NCBI GenBank assembly: GCA_016932955.1
Contig: JAFGBV010000227.1
Location: 1 to 64,000, forward strand
DNA from: Anaerolineales bacterium
GTDB taxonomy: Bacteria > Chloroflexota > Anaerolineae > Anaerolineales > UBA4823
DNA length: 64,000 nucleotides
Direction of reading: 5' to 3'
Part shown: one piece after another, positions 50,081 to 58,434 of the stretch
Position numbering within the stretch: position 1 is the first letter of the stretch
How the letters are laid out: the number at the start of each line of letters is the position of its first letter
Made by a program: the position numbers and the translations under genes
Notes under the pieces: generated by a model
What the model was told of the DNA's origin: nothing
Seen by the model: the letters and a program-made list of their open reading frames with translations, nothing else
Database searches by the model: none

Positions 50081-52486
50081 TCACTCATAGGCCAGCACCT
50101 CTCGAATCGTCAGTCGGGCGGCGTTGTGCGCCGGCAGAGCGCTGGCCAATGCGGAGAGGCTCAGAACCAGCATCAACCAGATGGCAAATCCCTGGAAGGT
50201 AAAGGTCTGCTCGATCGGCGTGTTGAAAATTGCCAGGCTGATAATCGTCGTGAGCAAAACACTGATCGGAAAAGACAGCAACGCCCCCAGGACCCAGGAG
50301 ATTAGACCGATCAACATCCCCTCCACAATCACCGATTTGATGATCTCCCAGTCGACAGCCCCAATCGAGCGCATTACCCCGATCTCGCGTGTGCGTTCGA
50401 GCACGTTCATACCCATCGTTCCGGTCAGACCCATGCTGCCCACGGTGGCGGTCAGCAGTGCCATGATGAGCAGGAATGTGACCAGCACATCCAGCCCCTC
50501 GGAGGCCGTTTTCATTGTTGCCAGGCCAGCCTCCACGTCGTTTACATGGTAGCCGCGATCACGGAAGAAGCGGTCGATGCGCACGCTCATCATTTCCTGA
50601 TCGGTGCGTGTGTGCCCTGTGGTGACGATACGGTAAGAAAATGCCTGGTTTGCCAGGTTGAGCATCTCGGAAACATATTTGTAACTGGCATAGCCCAGGA
50701 TATTATCCCGATCGACGAACTTAAAAATGCCCACCACCGTCCAATCTTGCTCGCGGCCGTTGATCTTGAGCCGCAAGAGGTCGCCGGGTTGTAAGTCGGG
50801 GAAAGTTGCCAGCAGCGCCTCACTGACAGCCAGGGCGTTCTCATCTCCGGGGAGAATCCACCGCCCGGCCAGCAGGATGGGATCGACCAGAGGGCTATCG
50901 GGGGGCGGCGCCAGGATATTGATATTCTCAGCAACCCGCCCATCCGGGTAAAGCACCTCGCCAGAGATGAACGCCCAGCCCTCCACGCTGACCACATTTG
51001 GCACCTGCATGGCGACCCTTTCAATCTCACTTAAACGATATGGGCGGTCAAAATTAAGCGTCACATCTGCCAGGAAGTAATCGCCAATGCGGCCAATATA
51101 CTGATCCAGCGTCTCACTGACATTAAACACAGCAATGAAGATAGCTCCTCCCATTGTCAGCGTAAACAAGGTCAATGCCAGACGCCCTTTGCGCCGGAAG
51201 GTATTGCGGATGGAAAGAAGCAAGGGGCGAGGAATACGCCGTGAGAGGCCGCGGCGCATGGAACCAAGATTGGCGGGGGTGGTCTCCTGACCCGCTTTGC
51301 CGCTCCCTTCCGCCGCGGAACCACCGCTGATCGCACGCTGCACGGTGATGCGCGAGCCATTATTGACCGGCACAAAACCCGCCGCTAGAGGAACCAGCAA
51401 GGCGATCACCGTTTGGATCAAGAAAGCCAGCGGCACCACACGGTATCCCAGCAGGTTAAAGTTCATCTGGTCAGCGATCAGTTCAGAGAGCGCATACGCC
51501 GCCTGGCCGCCCAGTGGGATGGAAATCAGTAATGCTACCACGCCGAAGATGGTGATCAGGGTCATATACATGCCAAAGATTTGAAAATTGCGCGCCCCCA
51601 CCAGCTTCATCACCCCAATATGGCGCAGGTGTTGATTCAACAAAGCATTGAGCGTATTGGCAATCAGCGAACTGCTGAGCAAAACAATCAACACACCCAA
51701 CGCGCCCAACACCCCCAGGATCGCCTGCACTGTGGAAGCCATCGGATGTTCATTGGTCTTGGAGAATTGCTGCCGGTAAGCCTGCCGCCCTCCCCTTTCG
51801 AGCTTATCGCCCACAGCATCTGCCACCTGGCGGATATAATTCTCATCGTTGGGCTCTTCCAACACCGTGAGGTAGAGGCGATTGTAGTTTTTCGACTGCC
51901 CCAGCCATTCCAGCGTATCGAAGCTAATATACCCCATCGGGGAAGCAAGAAAATCACCCGCGCCGGTGGATTGGTCCAAAACGATACCGGCTACCGGCAT
52001 GCTGCGCAGCAATCCATCGGCCATCTGGAACTCCAGCACTTGCCCTACCTGAGCCGGGATATCCTTCAGCCCGCCACGTTCCAGCAACACCTGTTTATCT
52101 CCCGGAACTGCTGCGCCATCAACCGGCAGCAGGAGGTTGATCTGGCTGGCCTCGAAATCAGAAACTGCTACCAAATCCAGGCTGACCCATTCATCTTCTC
52201 CAACCCGCACGCGCACACTCACGATGCGCCGCCCCTCTACCTGGTGCACGCCTGGCACATTCTCTAATGTGCCTAACAGATCGTCATCAAATGGATCTGT
52301 CCAAATCTCGATGTTGGCAGGGTTTGCCCCTGCGTAACTGGCGCTCATATCATGCGATATGATGGCATAGGACCCGGCGATCATGCCAACCGAGAATACG
52401 CCCACCGCAATCGAGACAATCACCAGCAGCGTGCGCAGCTTGTTATCCCAGAGGTCTGAAAAAACCTTGCGCCAGCGCGGCCTCAT
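50081..52486 (-). CDS. FtsX/MacB-type ABC permease, duplicated domain form
   Basis: An 801-residue permease with two FtsX-like halves. The opening RKVFSDLWDNKLRTLLVIVSIAVGVFSVGMI is the first TM helix with its amphipathic lead. A large extracytoplasmic domain follows (residues ~50-250) and three TM segments around 260-400 (LNQHLRHIGVMKLVGA coupling helix). A second set begins at LLLSIRNTFRRKGRLALTLFTLTMGGAIFIAVFN and ends with MNVLERTREIGVMRSIGAVDWEIIKSVIVEGMLIGLISW. This layout resembles LolE/YtrF-like 10-TM permeases. It lies between the two ATPase genes upstream and the adaptor gene downstream. Confidence 0.92.
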   Translation of the reverse strand: MRPRWRKVFSDLWDNKLRTLLVIVSIAVGVFSVGMIAGSYAIISHDMSASYAGANPANIEIWTDPFDDDLLGTLENVPGVHQVEGRRIVSVRVRVGEDEWVSLDLVAVSDFEASQINLLLPVDGAAVPGDKQVLLERGGLKDIPAQVGQVLEFQMADGLLRSMPVAGIVLDQSTGAGDFLASPMGYISFDTLEWLGQSKNYNRLYLTVLEEPNDENYIRQVADAVGDKLERGGRQAYRQQFSKTNEHPMASTVQAILGVLGALGVLIVLLSSSLIANTLNALLNQHLRHIGVMKLVGARNFQIFGMYMTLITIFGVVALLISIPLGGQAAYALSELIADQMNFNLLGYRVVPLAFLIQTVIALLVPLAAGFVPVNNGSRITVQRAISGGSAAEGSGKAGQETTPANLGSMRRGLSRRIPRPLLLSIRNTFRRKGRLALTLFTLTMGGAIFIAVFNVSETLDQYIGRIGDYFLADVTLNFDRPYRLSEIERVAMQVPNVVSVEGWAFISGEVLYPDGRVAENINILAPPPDSPLVDPILLAGRWILPGDENALAVSEALLATFPDLQPGDLLRLKINGREQDWTVVGIFKFVDRDNILGYASYKYVSEMLNLANQAFSYRIVTTGHTRTDQEMMSVRIDRFFRDRGYHVNDVEAGLATMKTASEGLDVLVTFLLIMALLTATVGSMGLTGTMGMNVLERTREIGVMRSIGAVDWEIIKSVIVEGMLIGLISWVLGALLSFPISVLLTTIISLAIFNTPIEQTFTFQGFAIWLMLVLSLSALASALPAHNAARLTIREVLAYE

Positions 52487-52488
52487 CG

Positions 52489-53613
52489 TTACCGGCGCCT
52501 CCGATCAGCCGCCCGATTTTCTGCTACGCGCGCTTGCACGATCTTGGCAAGTGCGTCTTCTGTCATCGGCGAATCAATCAGCATCCTCAAAAAATCATCC
52601 CTGTGCAATGCCAGCAGTTCCACTGGCGCATCTTGGGCGGCGCGCACACTGGCAATCGTCTTCCCGCCCGCTACCAACTCCACCTCACCAAAGAACTCTC
52701 CACGCTCCAGGCACGCCACCACCATATCCGAGCGCTGCTGCCGCGCCCCTGTGGCTTGCAGAATGATCTCCACTGCTCCCCTGGCGATCATAAAAAAGTA
52801 ATCCGGATGCTGATCTTTCTGGATAATCGTTTGACCTGGCTGGTACACCCTACATTCCACCAAGTCCGTGATGGAAAGCATTTGCCGGTGAGTCAACAGA
52901 GGCAAAGCTCTCGCTACGGTTTCATCCACCAACTCCCCATCCGAGATGATCACCGTGCGCATAGTTCGGTCGGTGATCGTTGGATCGTGCGTGACCATCA
53001 CAATCGTCTTACCATCATGGACAAGACTGTCAAACATATTGATAATCGAATCTGCCGAACGCGAATCCAGATTTCCGGTTGGCTCGTCAGCAATGATGAT
53101 GGGCGGATCCGTTGCCAGGGCACGCGCAATCGCCGCATGCTGCTGCTGTCCGATGGACACTGCAGTAGGAAGTTTGTGCGCATGCTCTTCCAGGCCCATC
53201 AGCTCCAGCAATTCCATCGCCCGCCGGGGTCTCTCATCGTAAGCATAAACATTGCAATAATCCATTGGCAGTGTGGTGTTTTCCAGCAGCGTCAGCGTGG
53301 GCAACAATTGGAAGAACTGAAAAACGATTCCTAGTGTACGGCCGCGCCACAATGCACGCTTACTCTCGCTGAGCTTGTGGATATCCACACCCCCAACCAA
53401 TACCCGGCCACTGCTAGGATGATCAATCCCCGTGACCATGTTCAATAACGTCGATTTACCGCTGCCAGACTTGCCGATGATGGATACGAATTCGCCCTGC
53501 TCTAGCTGGAGGTCAATTTCCTTCAAGATGGTGAATTCACCCGCCGCACTCTTGAACGTCTTGACCACACGCTGCAGTTCTATGGCTGGCTGTGCGGCAG
53601 AAGACTCGTTCAC
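52489..53613 (-). CDS. ABC ATPase fused to a cyclic-nucleotide-binding domain, degenerate signature
   Basis: A 374-residue fusion. Residues 1 to ~230 are a MacB/LolD-type ATPase: Walker A IIGKSGSGKSTLL at about 46-58 and IIIADEPTGNLDS as Walker B with the catalytic Glu. The signature is VSIGQQQHAAIARAL instead of the LSGGQQQRVAIARAL consensus, with G and R both replaced. Residues ~240-365 look like a cNMP/Crp-type beta roll (YQPGQTIIQKDQHPDYFFMIARGAVEIIL and LERGEFFGEVELVAGGKTIASVRA). This would let a ligand gate the exporter. It is two bases from the permease and overlaps the next ATPase gene by 4. Confidence 0.88.
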   Translation of the reverse strand: MNESSAAQPAIELQRVVKTFKSAAGEFTILKEIDLQLEQGEFVSIIGKSGSGKSTLLNMVTGIDHPSSGRVLVGGVDIHKLSESKRALWRGRTLGIVFQFFQLLPTLTLLENTTLPMDYCNVYAYDERPRRAMELLELMGLEEHAHKLPTAVSIGQQQHAAIARALATDPPIIIADEPTGNLDSRSADSIINMFDSLVHDGKTIVMVTHDPTITDRTMRTVIISDGELVDETVARALPLLTHRQMLSITDLVECRVYQPGQTIIQKDQHPDYFFMIARGAVEIILQATGARQQRSDMVVACLERGEFFGEVELVAGGKTIASVRAAQDAPVELLALHRDDFLRMLIDSPMTEDALAKIVQARVAENRAADRRRR

Positions 53614-54329
53614 ATGTACCCCGATCCGTCGGTCGTCTGACCATCCGCAATGTACAGGCGGCGCGTGAAGCGCGGCGCCAGACTGTTATCGTGCGTAACC
53701 ATCACGATGGTTTTCCCCTGCTCAACCAGCGCCTCAAAGGCCTGGAAGATCGTATCTGCTGTGACCGAGTCCAGGCTACCGGTTGGCTCATCTGCCACCA
53801 ATACTGGCGGGTCATTGGCCAGCGCCCGGGCAATAGCCACCCGCTGCTGCTGGCCACCGGAGATATAGGCGGGCAGCTTGTAGGCGTGATCCTCCAACTC
53901 CACCAGCTTCAGCAGTTCCATTGCACGCTCCTGGCTCTGGTGCGCGGCATATAGCCCGCAAAAATCCATCGGCAGCATCACATTCTCCAGCAGGGTGAGC
54001 ATAGGGAGAAGTTGAAAGGATTGATAGACCACGCCCAGGGTGCGCCCACGCCACAGCGCCAGATCGTTCTCATTCAGCGCATGCACCGAAACCGGCGCAG
54101 AATGGGGCGCCTGTACAATCACCTCACCAGAGGTGATATCATCTACGCCGGTGATCATATTAAGCAGGGTGGATTTTCCCGCGCCCGATTTCCCCACAAT
54201 ACCCAGGAATTCTCCTGGATATACCTCTGCGGTGATACCCTTCAGCGCAGCAAAATCCCCCGCCGCGCTGGAATATACCTTAACCACCTGGCGCATTGTA
54301 ATGAGCGGCTGTGAATCCTGGGCAAGCAT
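53610..54329 (-). CDS. MacB/LolD-type ABC ATPase
   Basis: A 239-residue ATPase with intact motifs: Walker A GKSGAGKSTLLNMITG, Q-loop VYQSFQLLPMLTLLENV, signature ISGGQQQRVAIARALA, Walker B VLVADEPTGSLDS, and the switch His in VMVTHDNSL. It is the first gene of the minus-strand exporter set and overlaps the CNB-fused ATPase gene. The intact and degenerate ATPases probably form a heterodimer under the duplicated permease. Confidence 0.93.
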   Translation of the reverse strand: MLAQDSQPLITMRQVVKVYSSAAGDFAALKGITAEVYPGEFLGIVGKSGAGKSTLLNMITGVDDITSGEVIVQAPHSAPVSVHALNENDLALWRGRTLGVVYQSFQLLPMLTLLENVMLPMDFCGLYAAHQSQERAMELLKLVELEDHAYKLPAYISGGQQQRVAIARALANDPPVLVADEPTGSLDSVTADTIFQAFEALVEQGKTIVMVTHDNSLAPRFTRRLYIADGQTTDGSGYM

Positions 54330-54350
54330 ACCAACTCCACACCCACAAGA

Positions 54351-55547
54351 TCACCACTGCGGCTCAGGTGTGGCCACCGTCAGCGTACCATCCCAAATCC
54401 ACCCCTCACGCCCGTCGCTCACAACGATCACATGCATCCAGGTTTGCCCATTGACCTCAGCGGAATCTTCGCGCAACTGCACCAGGGTTCCCGGCAATAA
54501 CGGTGCGCCGACCGGGGAAGAATCGAAACCGGGTGCAGAACGCAAGAAAGCGCCTTCTTCGGAGCTGACCAAGGCATACACAGGCAGCGGGGTCGGGCTG
54601 GGAGTTAAGGTAGGCGTTTCAGTCAAAGTGGGCGTCAATGTTGACGTAAGTGTAGCCGTAGGAGGTACGGGTGTGCTGGTCAGCGTGGCAGTAGGTGGAA
54701 CAGGCGTACGCGTAGGGGTGAGCGTAGGTGTGGCAGTCGGCACTGCCAGCGGTGCGCCAAACGCTCCCAGCACTGCGCTGAACGAGCCAAAGCCGATCAG
54801 CAGGATCACCCCTACTAAAGTCACAGCCCCACCCAGGGTATAGCCAAACAGTGTGGGAGGCCTGAAGCCAAGCACTGCAAAAGCCAACGCCCCGATCAGC
54901 GCTGCCCAGGCCAGGTGAACTCCAAACAACACCAGTCCATCGGGCCAGAGGTGCGGCGCGCCAATCCCCAGCCCCACCCCAGCAACTGCCAGGGGAAGGT
55001 AAAGACAATAGGCAAGCGCCATGCTCGGTTGCGCCGGGCTGCGATCCGGGTGGGTCATCATGGCTGCGGTGAGAATCGCCCCCAAGGCCAGCAAAATAAA
55101 AAACTGCCACGATAATTGGGCATGCAGATAGGCCATCTCCAATGGCAGAGGCGTCCAGATCCTGCCCAGAAGCCCTATGAGCACGTTCACCAGGAGCACC
55201 TCCAGGCAGCCGACCAGCAAGCCCGCCAGGCTGCGCCCAAAGAAACGCCCCGAACCGATCACCGTGCCAAAAGCCAGGCCCACTGCCGGGCCCATCAGGG
55301 GAGCAAAAACAACCCCCAGCACCAGCAGCAGCGGCGAATCGAGTAGCAGTCCCATGCCCAATATCGCCCCCGCCAACAACGAGAACAAAAAGAAATCAAA
55401 GGTTGGTGAAGTCCGCCGCGCCAGGTGGTCCAGCGTCACAGCGCGCTCATCCGCCTCCAGCGGGGCCAACAAGCGACGCGCCCGCCGCCGGCGTGCAGGA
55501 GGCATCAGATCAGGGTCATCAGGAAAGTATTCGTTGCGCAGGTTCAT
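54351..55547 (-). CDS. DUF389-type membrane protein with C-terminal SH3-like domain
   Basis: A 398-residue protein. The cytoplasmic N-terminus (basic RRRRARR) is followed by about 6-8 hydrophobic segments of the DUF389 family (FFLFSLLAGAILGMGLLLDSPLLLVLGVVFAPLMGPAVGLAFG in pieces). Then a Pro/Thr linker of repeated TPTLT/PPTATLTS units (about residues 270-315) and an extracytoplasmic SH3b domain (EEGAFLRSAPGFDSSPVGAPLLPGT...VVSDGREGWIW). The combination suggests a membrane protein tethered to cell-wall polymers. The start overlaps the HAD gene's stop by 4 bases. Confidence 0.82.
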   Translation of the reverse strand: MNLRNEYFPDDPDLMPPARRRRARRLLAPLEADERAVTLDHLARRTSPTFDFFLFSLLAGAILGMGLLLDSPLLLVLGVVFAPLMGPAVGLAFGTVIGSGRFFGRSLAGLLVGCLEVLLVNVLIGLLGRIWTPLPLEMAYLHAQLSWQFFILLALGAILTAAMMTHPDRSPAQPSMALAYCLYLPLAVAGVGLGIGAPHLWPDGLVLFGVHLAWAALIGALAFAVLGFRPPTLFGYTLGGAVTLVGVILLIGFGSFSAVLGAFGAPLAVPTATPTLTPTRTPVPPTATLTSTPVPPTATLTSTLTPTLTETPTLTPSPTPLPVYALVSSEEGAFLRSAPGFDSSPVGAPLLPGTLVQLREDSAEVNGQTWMHVIVVSDGREGWIWDGTLTVATPEPQW

Positions 55548-56014
55548 TTTCTCAGGCTAGTAACAATCCGCAATGGTTTGTCCAGCAACTCCAGCGCATC
55601 AAAGATACTTGCAACGACCAGGTCAGCAGAGAGCAGCGTTTCCACAGCCACCCCTTCCTGCGAAAAAACGCAGATTCCCAGCGCGGCTTCCTTGAGCATG
55701 GCTGCATCGTTAGCGCCTTGCCCAATGGCCACCACAGAGTCAGCACCCAAACTGCGCACATAAGCGGCTTTCTGCTCGCCTTCTGCGCCCGGCTGAATAC
55801 GCACTGCGCGCAGGTTGAGCTGCTGATCGATCTCGTGCTGGCGCCCATGGGTGTCAGCGGTCAACAGGTGCAGCTCCAGGCGATCCCGCAACACCCCCAG
55901 CAGGCGAGCCAAGCCATCCGGGAGCTTCCCGTCGATAGCCAGGGTACCATTGACATCGCTCACCAGGTGCCGCAATTGCACTTTCCCGCGGCCAGGGATG
56001 TTCAACTCAATCAT
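55544..56014 (-). CDS. soluble P-type-ATPase-like HAD-superfamily protein
   Basis: A 156-residue HAD-fold protein of the COG4087 type. The nucleophile motif is DVNGTLA: Asp nucleophile kept, but the second (acid/base) Asp is Asn, as is usual in this group. LLTADTHGRQHEI carries motif II, and VAIGQGANDAAMLKEAALGICV is motif IV with GxGxND. It resembles the phosphorylation domain of KdpB-like pumps without membrane part. Length is normal for the group. Role unknown; it is coupled to the DUF389 gene. Confidence 0.83.
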   Translation of the reverse strand: MIELNIPGRGKVQLRHLVSDVNGTLAIDGKLPDGLARLLGVLRDRLELHLLTADTHGRQHEIDQQLNLRAVRIQPGAEGEQKAAYVRSLGADSVVAIGQGANDAAMLKEAALGICVFSQEGVAVETLLSADLVVASIFDALELLDKPLRIVTSLRK

Positions 56015-56092
56015 GGTATTATTATACCCGCATCAGGACAAACCGCTCATCACCCGAGCAAGTCAAAACTCATTTCCTGCGGAGAAATTTCC

Positions 56093-57166
56093 TTGCACGC
56101 TCCTTTGCCTTATCGACTCCTTGCGCCTATCACCCTGAGCATACTCTTCGGTTTGCTGCTGGCTGCCTGCGGCACAGTAATCCCCACCGCCACCCCCACG
56201 CTGCCGCCCAGCCAAACCCCTTTACCAACCCTGACACCCACGCCGCTGCCCACACCCACCTCCACGCCGTTGCCACCGCTGGCTGTTCTACTGGCAGGGC
56301 CTGAGTCAGATGTTACGCTGGCAAATACACTTCAAACCACCCTGAACGAGCAGGTCACCGGCGCCGGGATGCGTTGGCAGGTGCGCCAGCGCCTGAATCC
56401 CGAAGATCTAGGAGCCGGGCTGCAATTGGTCATTGCACTGCCTCCCGATCCTGGCCTGGCAGATCTGGCAGCCGCCTCACCCCAAACCCAATTCCTGGCA
56501 GTGGGCATCAGTGGGTTGGAACCCGCACCCAACCTGACTGTTTTGGGCGCACAAGGCGAGCGGTTCGATCAGCATGGCTTCATTGCCGGCGTGATGGCTG
56601 CCATGATCACACCCGATTGGCGCGTGGGCGTGATCAGTATTGGCGATACCGTCCAAGGACGCTCAGCGCGCACGGGTTTCTTGAACGGCGTGATCTATTT
56701 CTGCGGCTTATGCCGTCCCGCTTACCCGCCTTTCTATGAGTACCCGCTCTATTTTGAGCTGGCAACTGGGGCTAACACTGCCGAGTGGCAGGCGGCGGCG
56801 GATTATATGATTGACCGCGGTGTGACCACCGCTTACATCTACCCCGGAGCAGGCGACTCAGCCATGCTGGAAAAGCTCGCCGGCGCCAATGTGAAAATGA
56901 TTGCCAGCGGTATCCCATCCGATGCGCTACGCCCGCATTGGGTAGCTTCCCTCGGCACCGACCCAATGGCAACCCTGCTGGCAATCCTGCCCGATGTCAT
57001 TAACGGTAACAGCGCGGGCAACATCACCCTGCCGTTGCAGCTCAGCCAGGTCAATGCCGACCTGTTCAGCCCCGGCAAACAGGATTACATTGCTGAGACG
57101 CTGGGCGACCTCCTGGCAGGGTATATCGATACTGGCGTTGACCTGGCAACTGGCGAAAACCGCTAA
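56093..57166 (+). CDS. BMP/Med-like substrate-binding lipoprotein
   Basis: A 357-residue lipoprotein-like protein from TTG 56093, chosen because GGAG lies 8 bases upstream and the signal peptide (PYRLLAPITLSILFGLLLAAC, Cys near residue 26) starts there. A Pro/Thr linker follows (about residues 30-65), then a periplasmic-binding-like fold: FDQHGFIAGVMAAMITPDWRVGVISIGDTVQGRSARTGFLNGVIYF and YIYPGAGDSAMLEKLAGANVKMIASG. That pattern is the PnrA/BMP family. It sits just before the genuine BMP importer operon and may be a second binding protein or sensor for it. Confidence 0.8.
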   Translation: MHAPLPYRLLAPITLSILFGLLLAACGTVIPTATPTLPPSQTPLPTLTPTPLPTPTSTPLPPLAVLLAGPESDVTLANTLQTTLNEQVTGAGMRWQVRQRLNPEDLGAGLQLVIALPPDPGLADLAAASPQTQFLAVGISGLEPAPNLTVLGAQGERFDQHGFIAGVMAAMITPDWRVGVISIGDTVQGRSARTGFLNGVIYFCGLCRPAYPPFYEYPLYFELATGANTAEWQAAADYMIDRGVTTAYIYPGAGDSAMLEKLAGANVKMIASGIPSDALRPHWVASLGTDPMATLLAILPDVINGNSAGNITLPLQLSQVNADLFSPGKQDYIAETLGDLLAGYIDTGVDLATGENR

Positions 57167-57209
57167 CCGGGCGGCAAATGGCCCCCTAAATTACGTGTCA
57201 TTCTTCACA

Positions 57210-57238
57210 TTGCCAACTTGCACACTTCTTGCTATACT
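57210..57238 (+). promoter_or_regulatory. promoter of the BMP/nucleoside importer operon
   Basis: TTGCCA (57210-57215), 17-base spacer, TATACT (57233-57238), followed in the leader by a perfect small palindrome GAACCC-TTCA-GGGTTC (57250-57265) and AGGAGGAG before the ATG at 57308. Confidence 0.68.
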
Positions 57239-57307
57239 TATGCATACAAGAACCCTTCAGGGTTCGAAACTTTTCACCCAATTCTCTTTTAGGAGGAGAG
57301 ACTCGAC

Positions 57308-58348
57308 ATGTATAAGAAACTGTCTTTGATCATGGCAATCGTGATGATTGCCTCATTGGTGCTTACTGCCTGCCAGGGCAGCGGCAAGTTGAAAGTCGGC
57401 CTGGTCACCGATGTTGGCGGCGTGAATGACAAGTCCTTCAACCAGTCTGCTTGGGAAGGCGTTCAGCGCGCTGCTGAGGAATTTGGCTGGGAAGTCAACT
57501 ACATTGAGTCCAAGCAACCCACCGACTATGAGAAAAACATCGATCAGTTTGCTACCGAAGGCTACGATGTGATCGTCACCGTCGGCTTCATGATGGGCGA
57601 TGCAACCGCGGTCAAGGCCAAGCAGTATCCTGACATCAAGTTCGCCATCATCGACAATGCTTACTTCCCGACCGAGGGCTCTGTGGCTTGCGACGCCACC
57701 GTCACCGACTGCTACGATGATGGCGGCTTGAAGAATGTCACCAGTCTGATGTTCCAGGAAGATCAGGTAGGCTTCTTGGCTGGCGTTCTGGCGGCAGGCA
57801 TGACCCAGACCGGTGTCATCTGCTCGGTAGCCGGTATGGAAATCCCGCCCGTCCAGCGCTTCGTGATCGGTTACCAGAATGGCGCCGAGTGGATGAAGCC
57901 CGGCACCGAGGCCCTGAACGTCTACATCCCCTCCTTCATCGACCCTGCTAAGGGTAAGGAAACCGGCCTGAGCATGATCGGCCAGGGATGCGATGTGGTC
58001 TTTGGCGTGGGTGGCAACACCGGCAACGGCGGTCTGCTGGCTGCCAAGGAAAATGGCCTGATGGCAATCGGCGTCGATGTTGACCAGTACCTCACCTACC
58101 CCGAGGTTGCGGACGCCCTGATCAGCTCGGCAGCCAAGAACGTGGATGTGGCTGTGTACGAGTTCCTCAAGGCCCTCAAGGCTGGCGATTTCACCGCTGG
58201 TATCGTGACTGCAAACCTGCAGAACGGCGGCGTTGGTCTGGCCCCCTTCCATGATTGGGACAGCAAGATCCCGGCCGATGTGAAGGCCAAGATTGAAGAA
58301 GCAGCCAATGGGCTGAAGGACGGCTCGATCGTCACCGGCTACGAATAA
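57308..58348 (+). CDS. BMP-family nucleoside-binding lipoprotein
   Basis: A 346-residue PnrA/BMP-type binding protein. The lipoprotein signal is MYKKLSLIMAIVMIASLVLTAC (Cys 22). KVGLVTDVGGVNDKSFNQSAWEGVQRAAEEFGW is the first strand and ligand loop of the family, with the Asn-Asp and Trp/Phe base-stacking positions, and DVVFGVGGNTGNGGLLAAKENG the hinge side. Codon use looks optimised (many C-ending codons), fitting high expression. It is followed by a long hairpin and then the ATPase and permease genes. Confidence 0.93.
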   Translation: MYKKLSLIMAIVMIASLVLTACQGSGKLKVGLVTDVGGVNDKSFNQSAWEGVQRAAEEFGWEVNYIESKQPTDYEKNIDQFATEGYDVIVTVGFMMGDATAVKAKQYPDIKFAIIDNAYFPTEGSVACDATVTDCYDDGGLKNVTSLMFQEDQVGFLAGVLAAGMTQTGVICSVAGMEIPPVQRFVIGYQNGAEWMKPGTEALNVYIPSFIDPAKGKETGLSMIGQGCDVVFGVGGNTGNGGLLAAKENGLMAIGVDVDQYLTYPEVADALISSAAKNVDVAVYEFLKALKAGDFTAGIVTANLQNGGVGLAPFHDWDSKIPADVKAKIEEAANGLKDGSIVTGYE

Positions 58349-58373
58349 TATCGAACCCGGTTTCTGATGTATA

Positions 58374-58417
58374 ATAATCGAGGGTATTGCGCTAAACTGC
58401 ACAGTACCCTCGATTAT
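58374..58417 (+). promoter_or_regulatory. intercistronic hairpin between binding protein and ATPase genes
   Basis: ATAATCGAGGGTA and TACCCTCGATTAT form a perfect 13-bp stem around an 18-base loop. No U-run follows, so it is more likely an mRNA-stabilising or partial-termination element that keeps the binding protein in excess over the membrane components. Confidence 0.65.
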
Positions 58418-58434
58418 ATATTGGGGAGCAGCGC

